NCBI GenBank assembly: GCA_963677815.1
Contig: OY782499.1
Location: forward strand, 1,984,001-2,048,000
Reading direction: 5' to 3'
Origin: JAEKNW01 sp963677815
GTDB lineage: Bacteria; Cloacimonadota; Cloacimonadia; Cloacimonadales; JAFGVF01
Length of the DNA: 64,000 nucleotides
Shown here: in pieces, positions 40,981 through 50,157 of the stretch
Position numbering within the stretch: the first letter of the stretch is position 1
Layout: each line of letters begins with the position of its first letter
The notes under the pieces: model-generated
Databases searched by the model: none
Told to the model about the DNA's origin: nothing
What the model saw: only the letters and a program-made list of their open reading frames with translations
Made by a program: the position numbers and the translations under genes

Positions 40981-41784
40981 CTACCAAAGATTATAAAAAT
41001 GATTCACAGGACTTTTACCTTTGCCAAGCTTGTAAAAAGCTCCGTCTGAGATGGCTTTAGTAATGTAGTTTTTCGCTTCTTTCACAGCCTCCACAATATT
41101 ATAACCGTGTCCTATATATGATGCAATTGCTGAAGATAAGGTACAGCCTGTTCCGTGATTGTTAATTGTATCGATTCGTTCAGATTCTAACCAAAAGGCT
41201 TCTGACCCTCCAGATAAGAATAAATCAGCTAATAAATCATCTTTATAAAAAGAGCCCTTGAGTAGTACATTTTTACAACCAAAGGAAAGAAGTTTCTTGG
41301 CTGCAAGAAGCATTTCTTCTTCATTTGTAATTTTCATTTTAGTTAAAACTTCGGCTTCGCTCAAATTTGGTGTTATGATTAGGGCAAGAGGGAAGAGGTT
41401 TTCAATCAGAGATTCTATTGCATTATCTTGTAGAAGTTTATCTCCTGATTTTGCTACCATAACAGGGTCTAGTATTATATTAGTAATCTGATAGTTCTTG
41501 AGGCTGGTTGCAACTGATTCAATTACTTGTGGGGAACTTAACATCCCAATCTTAACTGCATCAGCTCCAATATCTGAAAGAACAGCATCAATTTGTTCTT
41601 TGACAAAGTCCTTATCAACCGGATAAATGGCTGTTACTCCCTGGGTATTTTGAGCTGTTAGGGCAGTTATAACACTCATGCCATAACAGCCTAAAGCTGA
41701 AAAAGTCTTCAAATCTGCTTGGATTCCAGCTCCACCTCCACTATCAGAACCAGCGATAGTTAATAGTTTTGTATATCTTTTCAT
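40981..41784 (-). CDS. thiD: Hydroxymethylpyrimidine (phosphate) kinase
   Basis: 267 residues, ribokinase-like. N-terminal AGSDSGGGAGIQADLKTFSALG, the phosphate-binding and catalytic NNHGTGCTLSSAIA block and DPVMVAKSG are conserved. It makes HMP-PP from HMP in two steps. GGAGAATAG sits before the ATG. The 15-nt gap to thiE and 12-nt gap to tenA show a single transcript. Confidence 0.93.
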   Translation of the reverse strand: MKRYTKLLTIAGSDSGGGAGIQADLKTFSALGCYGMSVITALTAQNTQGVTAIYPVDKDFVKEQIDAVLSDIGADAVKIGMLSSPQVIESVATSLKNYQITNIILDPVMVAKSGDKLLQDNAIESLIENLFPLALIITPNLSEAEVLTKMKITNEEEMLLAAKKLLSFGCKNVLLKGSFYKDDLLADLFLSGGSEAFWLESERIDTINNHGTGCTLSSAIASYIGHGYNIVEAVKEAKNYITKAISDGAFYKLGKGKSPVNHFYNLW

Positions 41785-41799
41785 CTATTCTCCAATAAA

Positions 41800-42444
41800 T
41801 CAGCTATTTCTAGCATCAAGTATTTTATCTTTGAGGTCGTAACTAGCTTGTCTTGGTGATTGGGCTGAACATATTGCTGAAACTACGGCAATCCCATCAG
41901 CACCAGCTTTTATGATGTCGCTAGTATTTGTTAAATTGATACCACCAATGCCCACTAATTTGTGCTTGGAAAGTTCTTTTATAGCCTTAATACCTTCTAA
42001 TCCTAAGGGTTTAGCTATATCATTTTTAGTATTAGTTGAGAAAACTGGACTAATTCCAAGGTAATCAACATCTAAAGACTCTGCATCAATTGCATCTTGT
42101 ATATTTTCTACTGATAAGCCTATGATAGCTTGAGGTCCCAAAATTTCACGAGCAATATCATAAGGAAGATCTGATTGACCAATATGCAAGCCTTGGGCCT
42201 TAACTGCTAAGGCTATATCGAGTCTGTCATTGATTATCAAGGGAATTTTATATTTTCTTGTAATCTCTGATACTTCCTTAGCAAGATGATAAAAGTCTCT
42301 GGATGAACAATCCTTTTCCCTTAATTGAACTATATTAACTCCACCAAGAATAGCTTCTTCGATAACATAATTTAGCTCTCTTCCTAAAGTTAAGCCTCTA
42401 TCGGTAACTAAATACAAGGAATAGTCAAGTTGCTTTTTATTCAT
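41800..42444 (-). CDS. thiE: Thiamine phosphate synthase
   Basis: 214 residues, TIM barrel. VQLREKD (phosphate/HMP-PP site), IINDRLDIALAVKAQGLHIGQSDLP, IIGLSV, YLGISPVF and VGIGGINLTN are the standard motifs. It couples HMP-PP to THZ-P, giving thiamine monophosphate. It overlaps thiM by 8 nt (ATG inside the 3' end), so the two are translationally coupled. Confidence 0.93.
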   Translation of the reverse strand: MNKKQLDYSLYLVTDRGLTLGRELNYVIEEAILGGVNIVQLREKDCSSRDFYHLAKEVSEITRKYKIPLIINDRLDIALAVKAQGLHIGQSDLPYDIAREILGPQAIIGLSVENIQDAIDAESLDVDYLGISPVFSTNTKNDIAKPLGLEGIKAIKELSKHKLVGIGGINLTNTSDIIKAGADGIAVVSAICSAQSPRQASYDLKDKILDARNS

Positions 42445-43231
42445 GGTATTTTAGATTTTGAGAGATCTCTTGAGAAGTAATGTTATATAATTTATCAATA
42501 AAATTTGTTTGCAAAGAGGCTGGTCCATTGGAAATTTTAACAGCAAGTTCTCCAGTTATACTCATAGTTGCCATTGCATTAGCACAAGCTTGTAGATAAT
42601 CACTGTTTACAGCACAAAAAGCACCAGTTATTGCTGTTGCTGTACAGCCTAAACCTGTAACTTTAGGCATCATAGCATGACCATTATCGATGAATATGCT
42701 TTGCTTACCATCAGTAATTATATCAGTAGCACCACTAACAACTACAACACAATTATGGTAATTTGCTAGAGCAGTAGCTGCTGATAAGGCATTATCAGAA
42801 GAATGGTTACTATCAACCCCCTTAGTCTTAACATTGTCATCTAGTAGGGCCATAATCTCAGAAGCATTTCCTCGGATTACACTTGGTCTAGTTTCCGCAA
42901 TTAGTTCCTTAACTGTCTGTGTTCTGTATTTAGTTGCACCAACTCCAACTGGATCAATTATTATCGGAATTCCTTTTAATCTAGCTGTTTGCATAGCAAT
43001 TTTCATAGCCTCAATCCAATGACTACTAAGAGTCCCAATATTTATTACCAAAGCAGAGGCTATGGAGGCCATGTCAGCAACTTCTTCAATAGCATGTGCC
43101 ATAACAGGTGATGCTCCAATTGAGAGTAGGGCATTAGCTGTATTATTCATCACTACAAAATTAGTTATATTATGAACAAGAGGTGATGTCTCTCTAATCT
43201 TTTCAATATCTTTCCATACTTTTAAATGCAT
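42437..43231 (-). CDS. thiM: Hydroxyethylthiazole kinase
   Basis: 264 residues, ribokinase fold trimer. LVHNITNFVVMNNTANALLSIGASPVM, then IIDPVGVGAT, VIRGNASEI and the catalytic GLGCTATAITGAFCA. It phosphorylates salvaged thiazole alcohol to THZ-P for ThiE. AAGGAGATATA precedes the ATG. It follows the methyltransferase gene by 35 nt. Confidence 0.94.
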   Translation of the reverse strand: MHLKVWKDIEKIRETSPLVHNITNFVVMNNTANALLSIGASPVMAHAIEEVADMASIASALVINIGTLSSHWIEAMKIAMQTARLKGIPIIIDPVGVGATKYRTQTVKELIAETRPSVIRGNASEIMALLDDNVKTKGVDSNHSSDNALSAATALANYHNCVVVVSGATDIITDGKQSIFIDNGHAMMPKVTGLGCTATAITGAFCAVNSDYLQACANAMATMSITGELAVKISNGPASLQTNFIDKLYNITSQEISQNLKYHE

Positions 43232-43266
43232 TATATCTCCTTAAGTTTAGTAGTTCACAAAATGAA

Positions 43267-43968
43267 CTATTTTATTGCCTTGATAGCAACGTAATCACCA
43301 CAATCATAACCAGGAATTGGTTTTTCCATTTCATTATCTGAATACGCAGGATGTTTAGTTAAGGTCTGAGCAAATTCTAAGTTTGTGAAACCAGCCTTTT
43401 CTAGCATTCTTATCTTTTCTGGTGTTGATCTCCAATTAGACTCATTAATAAAGGAAATTGGATAAGCATTAGGGGCTTTGGCTTCATCGAAATATTTATG
43501 TTCCCATGTTCCAATTTCTTTTGCTAGATTATATAAGATGCCATAGCTGGATTCTTTAGGTACATCAATAACTAAGATCATACCACCAGGTTTAAGTGCT
43601 TTATAAGCTTTATCAATAGCCTTTTGTAGGTCATTGATATAACTAGGAGTTCCGTTAAACATCACAGTGTCATATAAAGCATCTCCAAAATCAGTATCTT
43701 CTGCTGTTCCAATTCTGACTTGCAATCCACGTTTACTAGCTATTTCAGCCATTCCTTCTGCAGGTTCGATACCTTCTGTGATAGTTATATTGTATTCTTT
43801 ATTAAGAATACTTTCGAATAAACCACTTCCACAACCTATAGATAATGATCTGCCAGGGTTGTCTAAGAAGTGAGCTACAAGGGCTACTTCTGATGCTAAA
43901 ACATTAATATTTTTTAAAAACCATTCATCGTATTTTGATGCATATTGGTCAAAAGCTCTTTCTATCAT
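43267..43968 (-). CDS. SAM-dependent methyltransferase, class I
   Basis: 233 residues. Motif I, LSIGCGSGLFESIL, binds SAM; GTPSYINDLQKAIDKAYKALKPGGMILVIDVP carries motif IV-VI features; the C-terminus ends YDCGDYVAIKAIK. The N-terminus (AFDQYASKYDEWFLKN) is common among UbiE/COQ5-like methyltransferases. Substrate unknown. It is the first gene of the thi block, with a candidate promoter upstream; co-transcription with thiamine genes suggests but does not prove involvement. Confidence 0.8.
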   Translation of the reverse strand: MIERAFDQYASKYDEWFLKNINVLASEVALVAHFLDNPGRSLSIGCGSGLFESILNKEYNITITEGIEPAEGMAEIASKRGLQVRIGTAEDTDFGDALYDTVMFNGTPSYINDLQKAIDKAYKALKPGGMILVIDVPKESSYGILYNLAKEIGTWEHKYFDEAKAPNAYPISFINESNWRSTPEKIRMLEKAGFTNLEFAQTLTKHPAYSDNEMEKPIPGYDCGDYVAIKAIK

Positions 43969-44001
43969 TATAATTCCACCTATTTTTATTAGTTGAAATT
44001 T

Positions 44002-44030
44002 AGTAAAATTTCCCTTGCTATATTTGTCAA
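44002..44030 (-). promoter_or_regulatory. Candidate promoter of the methyltransferase-thi operon
   Basis: On the minus strand TTGACA (44030-44025), 17 nt, TTTACT (44007-44002). No TPP riboswitch (THI box) could be recognised between it and the first start codon, or upstream of thiM. Confidence 0.42.
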
Positions 44031-44123
44031 GAAGGTATTAATATTTTCAAAATATAATGATTTATCAATGATTTTACATGTAAGTAATTTGGGATAGAGA
44101 AGAGACTTATATTGCTGATTATA

Positions 44124-44210
44124 TCTTCATTGTTAGTATCACTATAAAAATCCAATGATTAAAAGAGTTAGTAACAATCAAGCTATGTTTTTCCCTAAAC
44201 AATGCCAATG
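44124..44210 (+). repeat. Dispersed ~80-nt inverted-arm repeat, copy D
   Basis: TCTTCATTGTTAGTATCAC and GAGTTAGTAACAATCAAGC (44164-44182) form imperfect arms; the loop starts CTATAAAAA as in copy B, and AACAATGCCAATG follows. It lies in the 377-nt gap between the divergent methyltransferase (minus) and secA (plus) genes; apart from the two promoters nothing else is seen there. Confidence 0.6.
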
Positions 44211-44285
44211 AAATTACTAGGAAGCTAAATAAAAAAAATACATATTCATTAAAGAATATGTTAGAGTCCATAAATGATATTTAAT

Positions 44286-44313
44286 TTGACAAATTGCTTT
44301 AATCCTTTAATTT
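44286..44313 (+). promoter_or_regulatory. Candidate secA promoter
   Basis: TTGACA (44286-44291) with TAATTT (44308-44313), 16-nt spacer. The start codon at 44346 is preceded only by a weak site within AAAAAAAAGTGGTG. Confidence 0.42.
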
Positions 44314-44345
44314 GGTTAGATAACAAAAAAAAAGTGGTGTAAAAT

Positions 44346-47300
44346 ATGTTTGAAAAATTATTAAAGAAGATTTTTGGTGATAAGCACGAGAAATTTTTAA
44401 AGACTATATACCCTATAATCAACGATATAAATGATAAATATTCTCAGCTTGAAAGTTTATCAGATGATGAACTTCGAGCAAAAATTCAAGATATTAAAGC
44501 TAATCTCAAAGCCGAGTTAGATCCTGAACTTGAGAAGTATGAACAATTACAAAAAGAATATATAACAGAAATAAATGAAAGTAAGAAAGATAAATTAAGT
44601 AATGATTTAGATAAACTTAAAAGTGATATTAAAGAGAAGGTTCAGAATTTACTTGATGAACATTTAGTTGAAGTTTTTGCAATTATAAAAGATACTTGCA
44701 GAAGATTAGTTGGTCATGAGTATTTGGTAAGGGGAAACCTTACCAAGTGGGATATGATACCTTATGATGTGCAAATGATAGGTGGAATCGTTCTTCATAG
44801 AGGTAACATTGCCGAGATGGCAACAGGTGAAGGTAAAACTTTGGTTGCGACTCTTCCTCTCTTTTTAAATGCTCTGATAGGTAAAGGTGCTCATTTAGTT
44901 ACGGTTAATGAATATCTAGCCCAACGTGATGCTGAATGGATGTCTCCGATTTTCGAATTCCATAATATGAAAGTTGGTTGCATAGTTAATGGTATGTCAT
45001 TTGAAGAGAAAAAAGCAATCTATCGTTATGATGTAACCTATGGTATGAACAGTGAGTTTGGTTTTGATTATCTTAGAGATAACATGGCGGTTCATTCAGA
45101 ACAATTAGTGCAAAGAGATTTTTACTATGCGATAGTGGACGAGGTAGATAGTATCTTAATTGATGAGGCTAGAACCCCTTTGATTATATCAGGTTCTGTA
45201 GATGATGATAAGAATTTCTATCAGGAGTTAAGACCTTATATTGAGAAACTATCTAAACTTCAAAATAATTTGCTTAGAGAGATTTCTTCTAAGATAAAAC
45301 AAATGCTAGATGATCCAAATTCTGATAACAATGAAATAGGTCGTTTGCTTTTATTAATGAAACTTGGTTCTCCAAAAAGCAAAGCTTTTAACAAGTATAT
45401 GAAAGAAGGTGACCTTAAAAAGCTCTGTAATGATGTAGAGGGTTATTATATTCGTGATAAAAAAATGCATGAATTAAATGCAGAATTATATTTTAGCATT
45501 GATGAAAAAGCAAATACAGTAGAGTTAAGTGAGTTGGGTCAGGATGTATTGAATGACTACGAAAGAGACCTTTTTATCGCTTCAACTTTAGATGAATTAT
45601 TAGATGCTGTTGATAATGATGACAGCTTAAACATTGAAGATAGACTTAAGAAAAAAGATAGAGTTACTAAAGAATTCATGGACAAGAGTGAAAAGCAACA
45701 TGATATAAAACAACTCTTAAAAGCATATTCTTTGTTCGAAAAAGAAAAAGAGTATGTAGTTATGGATAACCAGGTGCAAATTGTTGATGAATTTACTGGT
45801 CGTTTAATGCCAGGAAGAAGATTCTCAGATGGTCTTCATCAAGCCTTGGAAGCTAAAGAAAGAGTTAGAATTCAAAAAGCATCACAAACTCTAGCAACTA
45901 TCACTCTCCAGAACTATTTCAGAATGTTTGATAAGTTAGCAGGAATGACTGGTACTGCTGTAACTGAAGAAAATGAATTTATGGAAATATACAATCTACC
46001 AGTTATTGAAATACCTACTAATGTGCCAATCACACGTCTTGATCACGATGACTTCATATATTTAACAAAAAATGAAAAATATAAAGCCATTATTAGAGAA
46101 ATTATATACTGGCATCAACAAGAAAAACCTGTTCTTGTCGGTACTACAAGCGTAGAAGTATCAGAAACACTTAGTAGAATGCTGAGATTAAACAAAATAC
46201 CTCATAACATATTAAATGCCAAAAATCATGAAAAAGAAGCTGAGATTATAGCTGGTGCCGGTAGGGCAGGTGCTGTTACTATTGCTACCAATATGGCAGG
46301 TAGAGGTACTGATATTAAAATAGCTGAGGCCGTTATTACAAAACAACATGATGATTATTTGAAAGCAAACAATGATGTAAGTAAAGATTTACCTTACGGT
46401 GGTCCATTAGATGGACTTCATGTTATTGGTTCGGAAAGGCATGAGAGTAGAAGAATTGATAGACAGTTGCGCGGTAGAGCAGGTAGGCAAGGAGACCCAG
46501 GTACTTCAAGATTTTATCTCTCGCTCGAAGATGATCTTATGAGACTCTTTGGTTCAGATAGAATTGCTCCGATGATGATGAAATTAGGTGCCAAAAGTGA
46601 TGAGCCAATAGTTCATCCATGGATGACTAATGCCGTATCTAAAGCCCAGAAACGTGTTGAGGAACATAATTTTGAAATCAGAAAAAGATTAATAAAATAT
46701 GATGAAGTAATGACATCTCAAAGAGAAATCATATATAAATACAGAAATAATGTTCTAAAGGGATATGACCTGAAGAATGAAATTTTAAATATGATTACTG
46801 ATACTATTAATAATGTTATTGACAGAATAGTTGAGAGTAAATCATTCGTAGAAGACCATGAAGTAGAAGAAGTATGTAAATGGGTGAAATTAAATCTTGG
46901 TGTTCCTACAGATTATGAAAAGATTATGAATCCTGACTTGGATGTTAATCAGCTTAGAAATGTGATGGAAGAGAGATTATTAAGAGCTTATGAGCAAAAA
47001 GAAGAAATTGTAGGTGTCGAGAATCAAAGAGAATTAGAAAGAAGATCTTTACTTGAAGTTGTGGATACTAATTGGAGAGAACATCTTAGAGAAATGGATT
47101 TACTTCAAGAGGGAATAAGTTTAAGAGCTTATGGAAATAAAGACCCATTAATAGAATACAAGAAAGAAAGTTTTTATGTTTTTGAAGATATGATTTATAG
47201 GATTCAGGAACAAGTTACTCAAAAGGTATTCACAAGAGTTCTCGTAAATCAAGCTAATTTAGAAGACGTACTTGACCGTATCAAAACAATGCATAATGAA

Positions 47301-47501
47301 GTGAAAGTCTTCAATAATAGTGGACCAGTAGTTGAGGAACAAGCAAAACCACAAATGCCACAAATGAATACACCTCAGCCTCAGACAAAGGTGAAGCCTA
47401 TTGTCAATACCGAAAAAATTGGTAGAAATGATCCATGTCCTTGTGGATCAGGAAAAAAATACAAGAAATGTTGTGGCAAAAATTTAACGGATGATGAATA
47501 A
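44346..47501 (+). CDS. secA: Preprotein translocase motor SecA
   Basis: 1051 residues, longer than the usual 840-900 because of inserts (a Lys/Glu-rich coiled-coil-like segment at about 70-105 and one near 315-350). Walker A MATGEGKT (158-165), DEVDSILIDEARTPLIISG, TNMAGRGTDI and DRQLRGRAGRQGDPG are intact. The C-terminus has the SEC-C zinc motif C1031-P-C1033...C1042-C1043 for SecB/ribosome contact. It drives Sec-dependent export through SecYEG (secG is at 19159). Upstream: promoter and repeat copy D. The stop is directly next to the smg-like start. Confidence 0.97.
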   Translation: MFEKLLKKIFGDKHEKFLKTIYPIINDINDKYSQLESLSDDELRAKIQDIKANLKAELDPELEKYEQLQKEYITEINESKKDKLSNDLDKLKSDIKEKVQNLLDEHLVEVFAIIKDTCRRLVGHEYLVRGNLTKWDMIPYDVQMIGGIVLHRGNIAEMATGEGKTLVATLPLFLNALIGKGAHLVTVNEYLAQRDAEWMSPIFEFHNMKVGCIVNGMSFEEKKAIYRYDVTYGMNSEFGFDYLRDNMAVHSEQLVQRDFYYAIVDEVDSILIDEARTPLIISGSVDDDKNFYQELRPYIEKLSKLQNNLLREISSKIKQMLDDPNSDNNEIGRLLLLMKLGSPKSKAFNKYMKEGDLKKLCNDVEGYYIRDKKMHELNAELYFSIDEKANTVELSELGQDVLNDYERDLFIASTLDELLDAVDNDDSLNIEDRLKKKDRVTKEFMDKSEKQHDIKQLLKAYSLFEKEKEYVVMDNQVQIVDEFTGRLMPGRRFSDGLHQALEAKERVRIQKASQTLATITLQNYFRMFDKLAGMTGTAVTEENEFMEIYNLPVIEIPTNVPITRLDHDDFIYLTKNEKYKAIIREIIYWHQQEKPVLVGTTSVEVSETLSRMLRLNKIPHNILNAKNHEKEAEIIAGAGRAGAVTIATNMAGRGTDIKIAEAVITKQHDDYLKANNDVSKDLPYGGPLDGLHVIGSERHESRRIDRQLRGRAGRQGDPGTSRFYLSLEDDLMRLFGSDRIAPMMMKLGAKSDEPIVHPWMTNAVSKAQKRVEEHNFEIRKRLIKYDEVMTSQREIIYKYRNNVLKGYDLKNEILNMITDTINNVIDRIVESKSFVEDHEVEEVCKWVKLNLGVPTDYEKIMNPDLDVNQLRNVMEERLLRAYEQKEEIVGVENQRELERRSLLEVVDTNWREHLREMDLLQEGISLRAYGNKDPLIEYKKESFYVFEDMIYRIQEQVTQKVFTRVLVNQANLEDVLDRIKTMHNEVKVFNNSGPVVEEQAKPQMPQMNTPQPQTKVKPIVNTEKIGRNDPCPCGSGKKYKKCCGKNLTDDE

Positions 47502-47930
47502 ATGAAAAGAAGTACTCAGGACAATAAAAAGCAGACTTCAGGCTTTGATAAGGATGGATTATTGAAAGACTTATCAGAAGAAGAAATAAGGACTTTAATA
47601 GATATACTCGAAGAAAAAGGTGATAAAGTCAAGCCATATTATCGTAACTTAGATGTTATAGAATCGCATGCTATCTCAGTAGATGCTTATGGATATATGC
47701 TAAGTATGTATAATATTGGATCTTTAAATGAAATTTCATTTGAGAAAGTAATTCAAATATGCTTACATTTGTATTATATCACTCAAGAACAAGTTACAAA
47801 GAAGAAGTTAGATAAAATTATAACCATGATTAATTTCTCTGATTTTAATCAAGCCAATATCAAAGAGTTCATAGATACCCTTATTAACGATAATAAATAT
47901 CAGATGAATGCTCAAAAAATAAAACACTAG
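47502..47930 (+). CDS. Smg/DUF494-like protein
   Basis: 142 residues, mostly helical. The C-terminal half, YGYMLSMYNIGSLNEISFEKVIQ...INFSDFNQANIKEFIDTLI, resembles the C-terminal half of E. coli Smg (DUF494), which is found near topoisomerase I or DprA genes. The N-terminal part (about 1-40) is Lys/Asp-rich and not conserved. It starts on the base after the secA stop and topA follows after 7 nt, a placement that supports the assignment. Function unknown. Confidence 0.6.
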   Translation: MKRSTQDNKKQTSGFDKDGLLKDLSEEEIRTLIDILEEKGDKVKPYYRNLDVIESHAISVDAYGYMLSMYNIGSLNEISFEKVIQICLHLYYITQEQVTKKKLDKIITMINFSDFNQANIKEFIDTLINDNKYQMNAQKIKH

Positions 47931-47937
47931 AGGGATT

Positions 47938-50157
47938 ATGTCTAAAAGTTTGATAATAGTAGAGTCTCCGGCAAAAGCAAAAACAATAAGTAAATTCTTA
48001 GATAATAAATATAATATTGTCGCATCAATGGGGCATATAAGAGATTTACCTAAGAAGTCCTTAGGGATTGATTTAGATAATAATTATACAGCAAAATATG
48101 TTAGTGATAGAACTAAGACTAAAATAATCAAAGAGTTAAGAGATAAAGCTAAAGATGCTCCTGAGATATATTTAGCAAGTGACCATGACCGTGAGGGAGA
48201 GGCAATTGCTTGGCATTTAACCGAACTCTTAAAGAAAGAGATTAAGGGAAAACCTGTTCATAGAATAACATTTAATGAGATTACTAAAAAAGCAATCGTA
48301 GAGTCTCTTAAACATCCTGGCGAAATTGATATAAATAAGGTCAATGCTCAGCAGGCTAGAAGAATTTTAGACCGCATAGTAGGTTATAAAGTTTCCCCAA
48401 TTTTATGGAAAGTTATAGCTAAAGAACTTAGTGCTGGTAGAGTACAATCTGTAGCTTTAAGACTTGTTTGTGAAAAAGAAGAAGAAATAAATGCTTTTGT
48501 TCCAGAAGAATATTGGAAGATTTATGCTAATTTCTGGAAAGATAACTTCCAATCTTTCAAGGGTGAACTGAATAAAATAGATGGTAAAAAGGCAAAGATT
48601 TCTACAAAAGAGGAAGCTGAAAAAATTCTTGAGGATGTAAAAAATTCACAAGCTCTCTTACAAGACATAAAGAAGAGTAAGAAAAAAGTAGAACCTCCAA
48701 CACCTTATATAACTTCAACTCTACAACAAGATGCTTCTAGAATATCTGGCTTTAGTCCTAAAAGAACAATGAAAATAGCTCAAGAATTATATGAGGGTAT
48801 TTCCATTGCAGGAGAACAATCTGGTTTAATAACCTATATGAGAACAGATTCTTTAAGAATTTCAACCGAAGCACAAGATGCTTGTAGGCAACTCATAAAA
48901 GAAAGATTTGGTCAAGATAAGTTGAATCCAAGCGTAAGAAATTTTGCTAACAAAAATAAGGCACAAGATGCCCATGAAGCTATAAGACCAACTGACGTCT
49001 TTAAAACACCTGAAAGCATTAAAGACTATTTATCCCCAGAACAGTTTAGAGTTTACTCTTTGATATGGGGAAGATTTGTTGCTACTCAAATGATACCTAT
49101 GCTTGTGGAAAATGTTCAAGTATTAGTTGAATCAGGTAGAAGCGAATTTATTACTAAAGGAGCAATTATTTTAGATAAAGGTTTTTCTCTTGCCTATAGC
49201 TATATTTCTACTTCTATGGGTGAGTTGATTGATAAAGCCTATAAGGTAGGTGATGAATTAGAAAAGAGTGATGTAAATTCTGAACAGAAGTTCACTCAGC
49301 CACCAGCTCGTTATTCAGAAGCTTCTCTTATTAAAGAACTTGAGGCAAAAGAAATTGGACGACCTTCAACCTATTCTTCTATTATTTCTACAATTTCAGA
49401 TAGAAAATATGTTGAATTAATCAAGAAATATCTTCATCCAACCGAATTAGGTATAAAGGTTAATTCTTTTTTAACAAAGAAGTTTGATTCCACTTTCAAT
49501 GTCTTATTTACTGCTGATATGGAGAAGAAACTTGATCAAGTTGAAGAAGGTAATCAACTTTTTGAAAAAGTCTTAGATGAATATTATCAAGAATTAAAGA
49601 AAATGATTGAACAAGTAGATGTTTCAAAAGAAAAAGAGAAATATTTAGAACACACAGATATTCCATGTGAGAAGTGTAAAGAAGGTCATTACATAGTTAG
49701 AACAGGAAGACAAGGAGAGTTTCTTGGCTGTTCTGAGTACCCAAAATGTAAGGATATAAAGAACTTTACAAGAGATAAGGATGGAAAGATACGTATTCAA
49801 GAAGAAGAAACTCTTGATGAAAAATGTCCAGAATGTGGTAGTCCACTTGTAGTAAAGAATGGTAGATTTGGTAAATTCATAGCTTGTTCTACTTACCCTA
49901 AATGTAAATTTACTAAACCGATTGATTTAGGAATCAAATGTCCTGATTGTGAAACAGGTATGATTACAGAAAAGAAATCTAAGAAAGGAAGAGTCTTTTA
50001 TAGTTGTACAAATTATCCAGAATGTAAATTTTCAACTTGGAATAAACCTGTAAAGGTAACATGTCCTAACTGTGGTAATTATTATATGGAAGAGAAATTT
50101 TCTAAAGAAAAAGGTAACCATAAAGTTTGTCCTAAGTGTGGTCAGGAAGTCTTCTAA
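47938..50157 (+). CDS. topA: DNA topoisomerase I (type IA)
   Basis: 739 residues. The TOPRIM domain (SLIIVESPAKAKTISKFL, then LASDHDREGEAIAWHL) precedes the type IA core with catalytic Tyr300 in LITYMRTDSLRIS. The C-terminal 160 residues hold four Cys4 zinc ribbons (CEKC...CSEYPKC, CPEC...CSTYPKC, CPDC...CTNYPEC, CPNC...CPKC). It relaxes negative supercoils through a 5'-phosphotyrosine intermediate. The stop overlaps the next start by 1 nt. Confidence 0.96.
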   Translation: MSKSLIIVESPAKAKTISKFLDNKYNIVASMGHIRDLPKKSLGIDLDNNYTAKYVSDRTKTKIIKELRDKAKDAPEIYLASDHDREGEAIAWHLTELLKKEIKGKPVHRITFNEITKKAIVESLKHPGEIDINKVNAQQARRILDRIVGYKVSPILWKVIAKELSAGRVQSVALRLVCEKEEEINAFVPEEYWKIYANFWKDNFQSFKGELNKIDGKKAKISTKEEAEKILEDVKNSQALLQDIKKSKKKVEPPTPYITSTLQQDASRISGFSPKRTMKIAQELYEGISIAGEQSGLITYMRTDSLRISTEAQDACRQLIKERFGQDKLNPSVRNFANKNKAQDAHEAIRPTDVFKTPESIKDYLSPEQFRVYSLIWGRFVATQMIPMLVENVQVLVESGRSEFITKGAIILDKGFSLAYSYISTSMGELIDKAYKVGDELEKSDVNSEQKFTQPPARYSEASLIKELEAKEIGRPSTYSSIISTISDRKYVELIKKYLHPTELGIKVNSFLTKKFDSTFNVLFTADMEKKLDQVEEGNQLFEKVLDEYYQELKKMIEQVDVSKEKEKYLEHTDIPCEKCKEGHYIVRTGRQGEFLGCSEYPKCKDIKNFTRDKDGKIRIQEEETLDEKCPECGSPLVVKNGRFGKFIACSTYPKCKFTKPIDLGIKCPDCETGMITEKKSKKGRVFYSCTNYPECKFSTWNKPVKVTCPNCGNYYMEEKFSKEKGNHKVCPKCGQEVF

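Noticed and set aside
43232..44345. TPP riboswitch before the thiamine operon
   Set aside because: No CUGAGA plus ACCUGA-type core was seen on the minus strand in this stretch.
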